Made by a program: the position numbers and the translations under genes | In this document: positions 32,089-42,692 of the stretch, in pieces | Position numbering within the stretch: position 1 is the stretch's first letter | Layout: each line of letters starts with the position of its first letter | The notes under the pieces: model-generated | Databases searched by the model: none | What the model saw: the letters and a program-made list of their open reading frames with translations, nothing else | What the model was told of the DNA's origin: nothing | NCBI GenBank assembly: GCA_963921195.1 | Contig: OY992538.1 | Coordinates: forward strand, 4,898,001-4,962,000 | DNA: 64,000 bases | Direction: 5' to 3' | From: Pegoplata infirma | Taxonomy: Eukaryota > Arthropoda > Insecta > Diptera > Anthomyiidae

Positions 32089-35000
32089 GGCAGCCTCAGC
32101 TGCACTATTGCTGCGCCTGACGACAGGAGCAGTTGACTTGGTTTTTATCCAAGAGCCCTGGGTGCGGGGTGGCAGGGTTTGCGGATTGATGACCCCTGGG
32201 TTTAAGTTGATGGTTGCCAAAGGTGAGGGCTCACCAAGAGCCTGCATCTTGGCGAAAAATGGCTTAAATATATTCTTTTTATCAACTTTTAGTGATATGG
32301 ATGTTACAGCGGCTAGCTTAGAGCTTCATGGGAAATCTATTTGGCTCGCCTCTGCGTATTTTCCTAATCCGGGGCCAATACCCCCGGAGAAGGTTGGCGG
32401 TCTGATTCGGGAGTCTGAATCTAGGGGACACCAGTTACTAGTGTGCTGTGATGCTAATGCACATCATTCGATATGGGGTAGTACAGACACAAATGATAGA
32501 GGCGAATCACTTTTGGAGTTTTTGTTAAGCACTAACCTGTATATTTGTAACAAGGGTAGTGAACCAACTTTCGTTACAAGTACGCGGCAAGAGGTTCTTG
32601 ACGTAACACTTGTATCAGATACATTGTCTGATAGAATTGATGACTGGAGAGTTTTGGAAGAGCATTCTTTCTCAGATCATCGGTACATTGAGTTTTTACT
32701 CAGGGAGCGTGCCCCGGTTGAGACAGTCTCTAGAAATCTGAGAAGAACAAACTGGGTGAAATATAGGGAGACTTTTTCTTTGCTTTTGGATGAAGTACCC
32801 CTATCTGAACCGCATAGTTTAGCGGAAATTGACTGTCTGGTTGACCATATAACAAATGTTTGTAATAGGTGCCTGGATGCGTCTTGCCCTTCTGCAAAGC
32901 CTAGAGGGAAAAAAAAGCCACCTTGGTGGTCAAATGAGTTGCAGACGAGCAGAGATTCCTGCAGAAAGCTCTTTAATAAGGCTAAATTTTCAAGAGCGGA
33001 CGAGGACTGGTCTGCATACAGGCTGCAACTTAAGAGTTATAAAAAGATGATCAGAAATGCCAAATGTGATTCTTGGAAAAACTTCTGTGGAAACATAGAA
33101 GACGTTTCTGAGGCATCCAGGCTGCGCAAGGTTCTGGCTTCTTCTCCTTGCACCCTAGGATACCTGAAAGATCCTAATGGGGTGTGGTCTTCCTCCAGCG
33201 GAGAGTCGCTGGATCTCCTTTTAAACACGCATTTTCCGGGCAATTCCATGACGCCGTTTCAAGCTTTGGAACGTTCTGACGCCCAAGCATCTGAAATTGC
33301 TTCGGAAATAATAAATATGCCAACATTAATCTGGGCGATAAAAAGCTTCAGGCCCTATAAATCTCCGGGACCTGATGGTATAATCCCGGCTGAGTTGCAG
33401 CAAGTGTTGGACTATATAGCCCCGTTGCTGTATAATCTATACACAGCATGCATCAACTGGTCGTATATTCCTTTAAAATGGAGGGATACCAGAGTCGTAT
33501 TTATCCCGAAGGCTGGGAAAAGTTCCCACACAGCTCCGAAGGATTTCAGACCAATTAGTCTGTCTTCTTTTTTGTTAAAGACAATGGAACGAATGATAGA
33601 CTCATATTTGCGTAGAGTGATTGACCCGAGGTTGCTTTCGACAAAGCAACATGCATACAGCAAGGGACGATCAACGGAAACAGCTCTTCATGAGCTCGTT
33701 GGTACCATCGAGAGATCGCTTTCGGTAAAGGAGTACACTATGGTGGCCTTTCTTGATATTGAGGGGGCTTTTAATAATGTCATTCCAGAATCGATAATAT
33801 TGGCATTGTCTGGTCTGGGAGTAAAGCGTGAAATCGTTTTAATGGTGGAAAACCTACTTGCCAATAGACGTATAACGTCTGAATTGGGAGCGTCCGTCAT
33901 ATCTCGATTTGTCAATAGGGGCACACCACAAGGAGGTGTTCTTTCGCCGCTTCTTTGGAACCTGGCACTGAATTCAATGCTACTATCTCTAGAAGCACGT
34001 GGTTGTCATGTTATCGCATATGCTGACGATGTCGCGATAGCGGTAAAGGGGAAGCATCTGCCAACATTGCGGGACATTCTTCAGGGTTCTCTGAAAGATC
34101 TGTCTAAATGGGCAAGAGACTGTGGCCTAGGAGTTAATCCTAGTAAAACAGAGCTTGTTTTGTTTACAAGGAAAAATAAGATTCCTGCTTTTGATCCTAT
34201 TTCTCTGGACGGTACTGAAATCACCTTCTCAGATGGAGCCAAGTATCTTGGAGTATTTCTAGATAGGAAGCTGAATTTCAGGCGTAATATTGAGGAACGG
34301 GTGAGAAAAGCAACGATTGCTTTGTATTCCTGTAAAAGGGCCATTGGAAAACGATGGGGTTTTAGCCCTCAAGTCGTTCATTGGATCTATACAGCAGTGG
34401 TGCGTCCAATTTTGCTGTATGGAATCATTGTCTGGTGGCCTGCTTTGGAAACAAAAGCGAACTTTGTCTTTATCACGAAGGTACAGAGAATGGCGTCAAT
34501 GTGCATCACTGGTGCTCTTCGTACTACACCTACGGCTGCATTAGAAATCCTCCTTCACCTGATACCCTTAGACATATTGGGTAGGCAGTATGCGGCTGCA
34601 TCGGCAATTCGACTTAATAGCACGCTGCAATGGAGGAGCAGTGATTGTGGCCATAGCGCAATCTTGAAAAAGATAACAATACCACAAAATGTGGACTGTG
34701 CTCCCTCTTTGAGCCTCTTTGAGCGCCACTTTACCACTATGATACCATCCAGGGAGTCTTGGATGGGGGATACTCCGGGTAGTGGAGCTACCATAAATTT
34801 TTACACAGATGGATCGAGGCTGCACGAACAAGTGGGCTTTGGAGTCTATTCGGAAGAGCTTGGGTTGAGCCTGGCTCGTAGATTGCCAGATCATTGCAGT
34901 GTTTACCAGGCAGAGATGCTGGCAATAAAAGAAGTGGCTGACTGGTTGAGCTGCAATGTCTTGTCTACAACCGCAGTCAACATCTATACTGACAGTCAAG

Positions 35001-35746
35001 CCGCGGTCAAGTCCCTGGATTCAATGTTTCTGAAAACAAGATCTGCCCTTAACTGCCGCACGTCTTTAAATGAGATGGCCAAGCAGTTTAACATACGACT
35101 CATATGGGTCCCAGGGCACAGAGACATTCCAGGGAATTGCAAAGCCGATGAGCTTGCAAGACTAGGAACTACCTTACAGGTTCCAACAGAATTGGAATGT
35201 GTTGGTACGCCTCTAGAAACTTGCAAGCAAAACCTACGGCTTTGTTCTGCGACGGAGACTAATCAAAGATGGGCAAATGGATGGACGTGTGAGACAACAC
35301 GACTGATTTGGCCTTCTCTTAATCAGGGGCGCACAAGTGAGCTGATATCGCTTCCAAGAGGAGAGATTTCAACGGTGGTTTCTATAATTACCGGACACTG
35401 TCTTATAGGGAAGCACGCAGAGCGGTTAAATGTGCCGTCGAATGACTTTTGCCGAAGTTGCATGGATGAAGAGGAGTTGGAAACTATCGAACACTTTATT
35501 TGCCATTGCCCGGCACTTTCTGGTCAGCGACTTGCTTCACTGGGATCTAGGGAGCTGTACGATCTTTCAGATTTGTCGGATGTCAAAATTCAACATCTAA
35601 GGAGTTTCATAAGAAGCTCAAACTGGTTTAACGACAGGGACTAGTAGGGAAACCTATTACGATCCCGTGGTATCACAATGGACCTCAGAGTCTACGTGTG
35701 TTGACGTAAAACGTCAGCAGCCACTTACAACCTAACCTAACCTAAC
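31547..35746 (+). mobile_element. Inserted LINE, 5' truncated in ORF1, with intact ORF2
   Basis: Bounded by CTAACATGTAAAC at 31,534-31,546 and again at 35,742-35,754. The 3' tail is CCTAACCTAACCTAAC, which partly merges with the duplication, so the true duplication is 8-13 bp. The copy lacks its promoter and most of ORF1 but keeps the complete enzymatic ORF2. By sequence it is a cousin of its host: both ORF2 proteins start QINLxHxKAAS and share all domains. Confidence 0.8.
32051..35644 (+). CDS. LINE ORF2 polyprotein: endonuclease, reverse transcriptase, RNase H
   Basis: A single frame of 1,197 codons when started at ATG 32,051 (MLRFLQINLHHCKAAS); the frame is open upstream to 31,913, but that extension is ORF1 sequence in another phase. 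Domains in order: APE-type endonuclease (E35 in QEPW, D134 in CCDANAHH, D209-H210 in SDHRYIEF); reverse transcriptase (FRPISLSSFLLK, D569 in LDIEGAF, PQGGVLSPLLW, YADD with D659-D660); RNase H with all four acidic positions (D920 in YTDGS, E955 in QAEM, D981 in YTDSQ, D1033 in KADEL); and a C-terminal zinc knuckle starting C1134 (CRSC...HFICHC). The protein would nick target DNA and copy LINE RNA into it. No stop or frameshift was found, so it may be recent, but the missing 5' end means the copy itself is probably not transcribed. LOA is favoured over R1/I by the N-terminal signature and RNase H; subgroup not proven. Confidence 0.85.
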   Translation: MLRFLQINLHHCKAASAALLLRLTTGAVDLVFIQEPWVRGGRVCGLMTPGFKLMVAKGEGSPRACILAKNGLNIFFLSTFSDMDVTAASLELHGKSIWLASAYFPNPGPIPPEKVGGLIRESESRGHQLLVCCDANAHHSIWGSTDTNDRGESLLEFLLSTNLYICNKGSEPTFVTSTRQEVLDVTLVSDTLSDRIDDWRVLEEHSFSDHRYIEFLLRERAPVETVSRNLRRTNWVKYRETFSLLLDEVPLSEPHSLAEIDCLVDHITNVCNRCLDASCPSAKPRGKKKPPWWSNELQTSRDSCRKLFNKAKFSRADEDWSAYRLQLKSYKKMIRNAKCDSWKNFCGNIEDVSEASRLRKVLASSPCTLGYLKDPNGVWSSSSGESLDLLLNTHFPGNSMTPFQALERSDAQASEIASEIINMPTLIWAIKSFRPYKSPGPDGIIPAELQQVLDYIAPLLYNLYTACINWSYIPLKWRDTRVVFIPKAGKSSHTAPKDFRPISLSSFLLKTMERMIDSYLRRVIDPRLLSTKQHAYSKGRSTETALHELVGTIERSLSVKEYTMVAFLDIEGAFNNVIPESIILALSGLGVKREIVLMVENLLANRRITSELGASVISRFVNRGTPQGGVLSPLLWNLALNSMLLSLEARGCHVIAYADDVAIAVKGKHLPTLRDILQGSLKDLSKWARDCGLGVNPSKTELVLFTRKNKIPAFDPISLDGTEITFSDGAKYLGVFLDRKLNFRRNIEERVRKATIALYSCKRAIGKRWGFSPQVVHWIYTAVVRPILLYGIIVWWPALETKANFVFITKVQRMASMCITGALRTTPTAALEILLHLIPLDILGRQYAAASAIRLNSTLQWRSSDCGHSAILKKITIPQNVDCAPSLSLFERHFTTMIPSRESWMGDTPGSGATINFYTDGSRLHEQVGFGVYSEELGLSLARRLPDHCSVYQAEMLAIKEVADWLSCNVLSTTAVNIYTDSQAAVKSLDSMFLKTRSALNCRTSLNEMAKQFNIRLIWVPGHRDIPGNCKADELARLGTTLQVPTELECVGTPLETCKQNLRLCSATETNQRWANGWTCETTRLIWPSLNQGRTSELISLPRGEISTVVSIITGHCLIGKHAERLNVPSNDFCRSCMDEEELETIEHFICHCPALSGQRLASLGSRELYDLSDLSDVKIQHLRSFIRSSNWFNDRD

Positions 35747-35754
35747 ATGTAAAC

Positions 35755-36167
35755 CCAATTTTGAGGGAATGAGGGTGGAAGAGGGAATGATTAAGATTCA
35801 CTGTTCCAACCAACTTTCCCTCGAATGGCTTACCAAAACTGTGACCACTATACCAAGCTGTGAAGATTGCACATTTACAATCGTAAATTGTGGCAACCTT
35901 CGCAGGCTAGTGCGAGCAGCGACTTGGATTCCTGGTAATCCCAAGATCCATGAAGTGCTCGCACGTTTACGTATGCAGAACGAGGGACTTGAAACCGGAA
36001 ATTGGAGGGTCTGGTCCTACAAACGGGAGGAGGGTCATCCTGACTCACTTCTTGTTGTAGGAGTGGACCTACAATCTCTGGAGGTCCTCCGTTCAACATA
36101 CGGAATGCGTCCTTATCTTAACCTCGGACGGATTTATTTCCGTATCCGTGGCAATGATAAGGATTAG
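35755..36167 (+). pseudogene. Host-LINE ORF1, 3' portion
   Basis: Continues the host ORF1 from PNFEGMRVEEGMIKIHCSNQ (first internal ATG at 35,769) to the stop at 36,165-36,167. Residues after IHEVLARLRMQNEGLETGNW form the conserved C-terminal ORF1 domain (probably DUF4780-like), ending LGRIYFRIRGNDKD. Unlike the inserted LINE it has no acidic tail. It lost its 5' part to the 4.2-kb insertion and is now an orphan piece. ORF2 starts 22 bases downstream. Confidence 0.7.
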
Positions 36168-36188
36168 GGGTAATATAAATGTTTTTCA

Positions 36189-39100
36189 ATGTCTCACATG
36201 ACAACGAAGTTCGACATTTCTTTCACCCAAATAAACTTGCAACACAGCAAAGCGGCTTCTGCTCTTTTATGCAGTAGTTATGCTAAGTTGCATACAGATC
36301 CACAAATAATCTTAATACAAGAACCATGGGCAGTCAAAGGACGAGTTTGTGGTTTAAGTATGATTAGATGGGGATCAATCCTGTATGACACAGGATCACT
36401 GCGGCCGCGGGCCTGTATGGTTGTCCCTAGGACAATCGATAGCTCGGTGTTGAGGCAATTTTGTTGCCAAGACGTCGTTGCAATTAGTGTGCGATTTCGT
36501 ATAGAGGGTAAAGTGGTAGAGACTATTGTTGTATCTGCCTATCTGCCCTATGATTCTATTTATCCCCCGCCTTCTGAGGAGTTAATTAGAGTCATACGAT
36601 ACGCGGAGGCCAACAACTTTGGGTTGATTATTGGATGCGATGCCAATTCTCAGCATATCATCTGGGGTAGCACAAAGTGCAACTCTAGAGGTAACAAATT
36701 GTTGGACTTCATCTTGTCTTCAAATCTGGTGATTCAAAATGTTGGAAATTCTCCAACGTTTGTCACTCAACGAAGACAACAGGTCATTGATCTTACCTTA
36801 TCTAACAATAAGGCGAGTACAATGATAAGGGATTGGCGTGTTCTGGATGTGGTATCCTTGTCGGACCACCGCTACATCGAGTTTAGGCTTGGGATTGATA
36901 AACCAACAATCCCACAGGGCCGAAACCCTCGAAAAGCGGATTGGAAAAGATTTGAGGAACTACTACATCAAAGATTACGTCCCATCCCAATTCCTAGTTG
37001 TATAGGGTCGGTTGAAGTGGAGTCTGAGAAATTGGGTAAAACTTTAACTGACTGCTATGAGACTGTTTGTCCGTTAAGGAAAAGCAGACCAGGTAACTCT
37101 GTCCCTTGGTGGAACGTGGAACTTGGTAAGCTGAGAAAAAGTTCAAGAAAGCTTCTGAATAGAGCCTTAAAATCTCGAAAGGATGCTGACTGGAACAATT
37201 ACCACCTCATGCAAAAGGAATATAAGAAAAAAGTGCGGGAAGCCAAACTTGAGTCTTATAGGACTTTCTGTGAGGAGGTAAATGGTACGAGGGATACGGC
37301 AAGGCTCTGTAAAATCTTTCAAAAAGATAGTTCAGCGAAGCTTGATTCCCTCAGAAGGCCAGATGGTACCTACACAAAAAACCAACAGGTGGTCAATGAT
37401 ATTCTGTTATCTACTCACTTTCCAGGATGCAAAGTGACAACGATAAATACAGATATTATTGAGAGTCCTGTTGGTAATACTACTTGTAGGAACTGGTATA
37501 TAGCATCTAGGGTAGTTTCTGAGGAATCGATCAGGTACGCCTTATCTTCCTTTGATAACTATAAATCCCCAGGACCAGATGGTATATACCCTATGATGTT
37601 GAAGAGTGGTGGAGATACCCTAGTGAAGGTTCTTAAAAATATCTTCAGAGCCAGCCTGGCTTATGGGTATGTTCCATCATCTTGGTGCGATGTCAAGGTT
37701 GTCTTTATTCCCAAACCTGGGAAGGAGGACTACACCTTGCCAAAAAGTTTTAGACCAATCAGTTTATCATCCTTTCTACTGAAAAGTCTTGAGCGAATGG
37801 TTGAGAAATTCATTAGGTCAGTAGCATTAATCGAATGCCCCCTAAATAGTCAGCAACACGCGTATCAGAGTGGTAGATCTTGTGAGTCGGCACTTCACGA
37901 TCTTGTGGTCAATATTGAGAAGGGCATTGACAAACAAGACTATACTCTGGGTGTTTTTGTTGATATTGAGGGCGCTTTTGATAATGCTACTTTCGATTCT
38001 ATGAAAACTTCGGCTGAATTGCATGGCGTGGATCCAGTTATAGTCAAGTGGATTCATTTTATGCTCTCCCGGAGATTGTTGACGGCTGAAGATGAGTGGG
38101 GCACAAAAGTAACGGTTGAGGTTAGTAGAGGTTGCCCCCAAGGGGGTGTTCTCTCTCCTTTGCTGTGGTGTTTTGTGGTAAACTCACTCTTGGTTGAAAT
38201 ACAAGCTCTAGGTGTACACATACAGGCATACGCTGACGATGTGTGCGCATTAGTATCCGGAAAGTCACTTAACTTGGTATGCAAGAAAATGCAAACCGTT
38301 ATTGACTTGATGGACAACTGGTGCAATCGACATGGATTGTCTGTCAATCCAAATAAGACAACACTCGTGTTGTTCACGCGAAGAACCAAACATAAGGGTC
38401 TTCGGCTTCCTACGTTGAGGGGCATAACTCTTCAACTGTCCACAGAAGTTAAGTATTTAGGGGTTACCCTAGATAGTAAACTAATGTGGACAAAACATGT
38501 TGAACAAAAAGTTTCACGGGCACTTCGGATTTTCTGGCAGTGTCGACGAGCTTTTGGAAAGACATGGGGTCTAAGACCTGCTAATGTACATTGGATGTAC
38601 ATAGCTTTAATTAGACCTATTGTGACGTATGCGGCGGTAGTCTGGTGGCCGAGAACGATGGTGAAGACTATTCGATCCAAGCTAAACGGACTACAAAGAG
38701 CGGCTGCCTTGGGAATTACTGGTGCCATGAGCACCACCCCAGGCGCAGCTCTGGACGCTATGTTAGATATGCTTCCCTTGGACTTACATATTCAAGGAGA
38801 AGCCATGAAATCTTTGTGCAGGCTCCGCAAAAGCGGAACATGGCATGGGGAGTACAATGTGGGACATGGTCGTCTGTTCAGTAGGCTATCGGAACTTTGT
38901 CCGATGTTTTCTATGCCTTTGGACAGTACAACCTCTTGCATCGAGTTTGGTAGGAAGTTTACTGTAATATTTCCGAGTAGGGAAGACTGGGGAAACCCAG
39001 CAGACCTACTGGAAAATTACACGGATACTTTCTACACGGCTGGATCCAGTAACTTAAATGGCTCTGGGTCTGGCTGGTATTTGGACGATGCGACCAAATG

Positions 39101-39810
39101 CTATATTGCTATGGGAAAAATGGCTACAGTATTTCAGACTGAAATATTTGCTATTTTGGACGTAGCGACCTGGATAATTGGGAACGGGTGGATTAATAGG
39201 AGAATCAGTATTTGCAGTGACAGCCAGGCTGCGCTCATTGCACTTGAATCTCCAGTCACTTCATCCAAAATTGTCCAGGAATGTAGACGCAGACTCAATG
39301 AGGTCTCATGTGGGAATAGCGTCAGTCTTCTGTGGGTTCCGGGTCATAGGGGAATACGGGGAAACGAGATTGCCGACTCTTTGGCAAATCTTGGCTCTGA
39401 TACAATTCCTTACAATCCGGAACCTCAAATTGGTATTGGCTTGACATGGCTGATGCGTTGGATCAACTCTCATATGAAAGAAACTTTCATGGAAAGATGG
39501 TCAAATGAGTTGGCATGCAAGAATACCAAACGTTTTGTGATTAAGCCAGACAGGAAAGTGGCTAACTGGCTTAATTACGGGACACAATGCCTGTGCTCGT
39601 CATATGACGAGATTAGGTGTCTTATCAGACCCATTATGCGTGGCTTGTCTTGAGGATGATGACACAACTGAACATTACGTCTGTTGTTGTCCAGCGTTCT
39701 CAAGGGCTAGACTGCGGATATTGGGTTCTGATATTCTGTCTATGGACACGGTCCATGGACTTCCCTTGTCTGATTTTCTCAAGTTTGTGAAAGTAACTGA
39801 GAAATTCTGA
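36189..39810 (+). pseudogene. Host-LINE ORF2, frameshifted and RNase H-mutated
   Basis: An open frame of 1,154 codons (36,189-39,653) holds the endonuclease (QEPW, CDANSQH, SDHRYIEF), the reverse transcriptase (FRPISLSSFLLK, VDIEGAFDN, PQGGVLSPLLW, YADD with D683-D684) and an RNase H region. The first RNase H aspartate is replaced: FYTAGS instead of the usual YTDGS (GCT at 39,039). The other RNase H signatures (QTEIFAI, SDSQAAL, NEIADSLA) remain. Near 39,571-39,576 an extra A in TTAATTACGG shifts the frame; the C-terminal zinc knuckle (CVACLEDDDTTEHYVCCC) continues in the next frame to 39,810. The shift lies downstream of RT, so RT could still be made, but the copy is disabled by the ORF1 insertion. 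Confidence 0.8.
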
Positions 39811-39998
39811 ACAAGCACTTTTCTTTCTTTTTCTTCTCAGCCTTTTATCACCTTTACTTAATCTTTCTTTTCAGGGTACGGTACAATGGACTATTTTAAG
39901 TCTGAGCGCCATGGACTTGCCTAGAAAAAAAAAGAAAATTACTTATTTTTAGGCTTGTACAACCCACCCTCAACTCAACTCAACTCAACTCAACAAAT

Positions 39999-41352
39999 AA
40001 AAAATATCTCAAAAAATTCAGGAAAATGAAAAAAATTTAAAATTTGCTTAAAAAATAAAAAATCTGAATTTTTTTTATATTTCTTGAATAATCTTAAAAA
40101 TTAAAAAAAAAATCAGGCAGCTTAGAAAAATTCTAGAAAATATTCGAAAATTTTGGAAAATAAAAAAAATTAGGAAAATTCAGAAAAACTTAGGAATATA
40201 AAAAAAAATCAGGAAAATTATGTTTTTTGAAATTCATATTGAAAACGCGTAAACATGGGATTAGTGGTAAATAACTGAGTATTTGTGGAAGTGCATGATT
40301 TTGATATTGGACATTATGGCTTTGATTTTATATACAATTCGACATTTAAAGTCATGTGTGTATAAAGATAAAAAACAAAGAAAAAAAAAATAAAGACAAC
40401 CAAAGATGATGCTGGCTGGATGGTTAGCTTGGCTTGTTGACTTTACTGTATGGCGGACTAGCTGGTGGTGGTAATATTGGGTTTGATAATGATAATAATG
40501 CTTATGATGAAAATGATGATGATGCTGCTGCTGATGATGACTGCGATCGGATCGTATGGATGGGTTGGGGAGATGGCTGGTTGGTTGGTTTTGATGACAA
40601 CAAAAGTACTGTTGTGTCAACGGTATGCCGCAGTGTTGAAATCCATTTGTGCAACATACTTTCATCCTAAATGGTTTTGGCCTAAACGCAAAAATTTCTG
40701 AATAATGAAAAGAATGTCTAAATATGGTTGTTGGGATAAAGTAAAAACAAGCAGACTACAATTGTTTTGCGATATTTGTAAATAAAAATAAAAATACTAT
40801 ATAAAAGTATATAAAATAGGAGTATGTATGTATATAATGTGAATAAGAAATTCATCATCAATAAGAAATGTTTATGCGTATTGTTTGTTTGTTTTTTTTT
40901 TATTTCTATTTTATTATTTTGTGAACGATGCTTTCAAAGATTGTGTCAAGAAACAGACTTTTATGGGGGGATAGAAATCATAGACATAGCGGCAGACAGC
41001 TAGACTTTACTAAATAAGGATTACAAATGAAAAAAAAAAAAATAATAAAATTATATATAAAAAATCATAGAAAAACAATCTCCGCCAAATAAATCTTGAT
41101 TATGATTATTTCAACAGAAAGAAAATAAAAAAATTCAGAAAAATAACAGTTAAGTGAAAAAATAAAATTCAAAAGAAATAACAATTTTTTAATAAATTTT
41201 ATTAAATGTTTATTGTAAAAAAATTAAAAATACCTTTTAACTCATCTAAAGTCAAAAGTTAATTTCCTACAACCAACAAACAAGCAAACGAACGAACGAA
41301 CAAACAGATGTCAGTCCATCATGTCAAGTAATGTTTAATATTTGACACTCAC
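39999..41352. other. AT-rich interval with GAT/GCT low-complexity tract
   Basis: No credible gene. Bases 40,445-40,610 are rich in GAT, GCT and TTG triplets; the reverse strand (40,665-40,261) gives a 134-codon frame with a His/Gln/Tyr-rich stretch (HHQQQHHHHFHHKHYYHY). Such stretches occur in fly exons but also arise from trinucleotide repeats, and no splice context was found, so it is not called as a gene. Confidence 0.35.
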
Positions 41353-41400
41353 CACGGTTGCGAATGGTTGGCGAATTGTGAATCCTTGATCAGCCACCAC
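41353..41400 (-). CDS. Candidate 48-base internal exon of a host gene
   Basis: On the minus strand, AG at 41,401-41,402 after a mixed pyrimidine tract (TTCAATTTCATGTTCCC) precedes 48 bases encoding VVADQGFTIRQPFATV, followed directly by a strong donor GTGAGTGTC (41,344-41,352). The length is a multiple of three and the composition is much less AT-biased than the surroundings. An alternative acceptor at about 41,460 (TTTTCAG) would lengthen the exon while keeping the frame open. No homology can be claimed, and no neighbouring exon was found in this window. Confidence 0.3.
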
Positions 41401-41610
41401 CTTTAATGGGAACATGAAATTGAACTTAAACATAACACAACATGAACTCCAACTTGGGCTGAAAATATTTTAAAACAAAAAAAAAAATAAATAAAACACA
41501 ACAAAAAAGTGAAAGTACATGGTCGGCTTAATAACATACCAACAGCTTTACCAAACTACCATGAATATGCAAGGAGATGACCAGGGAATTCAGTTAAGGA
41601 AATCTATATA

Positions 41611-42625
41611 TTAGGGTGGAAAATATTTTACAAAACGTCCTAATTCAAGGAGCGAGCACCTGATTTTTTTTTTTAGCGGCCCAAATTCATATTTAGTGGG
41701 TAAAAAGGAGGGGGGAAGACAAGTCCATTTTTCAGTTTTTTTCGTTTATCTCCTATTTTATGTAAAGAAACCTAGTCATGTTACATACCAAATGAAAGGT
41801 CTTTGGAAAACCTATCTACGTGTGCTAAAACCTTGTCCAAACATGCACAACTTTTCGTCATATTGAGTAAAACACAAAAATTTTAGGACATTTTTGTTAA
41901 TAAGTCGAAAAATATTAACTTCTTTGGCCTGTTGTTGGCACCACACATGCATATATTAATTATGTTTAAATAGGCGTAAATCGTAAAAAACTGAAAAAGG
42001 TTAATTTCCCCCCATACATATCGACACCCCCTAAAAATGAGTTTGGGCCGCTAAAAAAAATACGTGTCTAATTAATTTTCGTTCTTAACAACATATCCAA
42101 ATTTCATGAAGATCGGAGGGTGACACCAGGGAGACTTCCCTTGTAAGTTATTTTTTTATCCAAATATGTTATGTATGTGATCTTAAAAATCACATACTTA
42201 AAAAATCACAAAAATGCTGTTAAGCGATTTTGGTCCACAGATGCTGATCAGCATTTTTGGACCAACATCGTGTTTTTTTATTTTTATAAATATTTTTCAC
42301 ATAACATACAGAGCATTTTTCAGCTTTTAAAACCAATTTGGTTAAAAAATAATTTTTATGTTTAAAAATCAGCATCTGTGGACCACAATCGCTATTATGG
42401 AATTTTTTGAATATTTTTCCCATAAAGTACGCAAAAATTCCTAATTTTTTAGATGGATTTGGTTAAAAAATTTGGACATGAAACTTTGACCGCTGGTTGC
42501 CGACTGAATATGCCCTTGAAAAATTGTTTCAAAAATTTTCCTACAATCAGGTATTACGTGCCCATCGTTCGGCAGGTACTACGGCACGAAATTCGAGAGT
42601 ATAGATTTGACGGGACGCCCTAATG
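41611..42625. mobile_element. TTAGGG/CCCTAA-ended repeat hosting the GCGGCCCAAA repeat
   Basis: Begins near TTAGGGTGGAAAAT and ends near GGGACGCCCTAATGG. Its right half (42,360-42,625) matches 4,447-4,768. The GCGGCCCAAA repeat (41,671-42,149) lies inside it. At 42,225-42,425 AATCAGCATCTGTGGACC and its inverse make a local foldback. No coding capacity. Confidence 0.5.
41671..42149 (+). mobile_element. Repeat with TIRs TTTTAGCGGCCCAAA (copy 2)
   Basis: Same order and orientation as 13,079-13,596, with about 40 bases deleted between TGTTGGCACCA and CACATGC. TIRs at 41,671-41,690 and 42,037-42,056. The shared flank up to GACTTCCCTTGTAAG shows the mobile unit is larger than the TIR-bounded core. 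Confidence 0.65.
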
Positions 42626-42692
42626 GTTACGTATGGATTAATTTTTAAAAATATTTTAAATAATTCTGAAGGAAACAGTAAAAAAGAGACTA

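Larger units (their letters stand above)
31184..39998 (+). mobile_element. LOA/R1-group LINE (host LINE), interrupted by another LINE
   Basis: Parts in order: a 5' region with TCAGTTACTCAGTTACCAC (about 31,205-31,225); ORF1 start part (to 31,546); an inserted LINE; the rest of ORF1 (35,755-36,167); ORF2 (36,189-39,810 with a frameshift); a 3' UTR; and a (CAACT)n tail at about 39,972-39,996. Removing the insert and one copy of the 13-bp duplication leaves ORF1 in phase. The 5' boundary is approximate, and a TTAA-flanked element ends just upstream at 31,163. No ATG opens ORF1, so the very start may be truncated or damaged. Confidence 0.75.

Noticed and set aside
34568..34999. 143-codon antisense frame within the LINE ORF2, and other antisense frames at 31,609-35,226 and 36-39 kb
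   Set aside because: They are shadows of long, clearly coding plus-strand ORFs.
35731..35746. Interstitial telomere repeat (CCTAA)n
   Set aside because: Only three units, directly after a LINE 3' UTR and merging with its target duplication; higher flies lack TTAGG telomeres.
40261..40665. 134-codon minus-strand frame with His/Gln/Tyr stretch
   Set aside because: The stretch comes from a GAT/GCT microsatellite, the C-terminal half is poor hydrophobic AT-rich sequence, and no splice sites or upstream exon support it.
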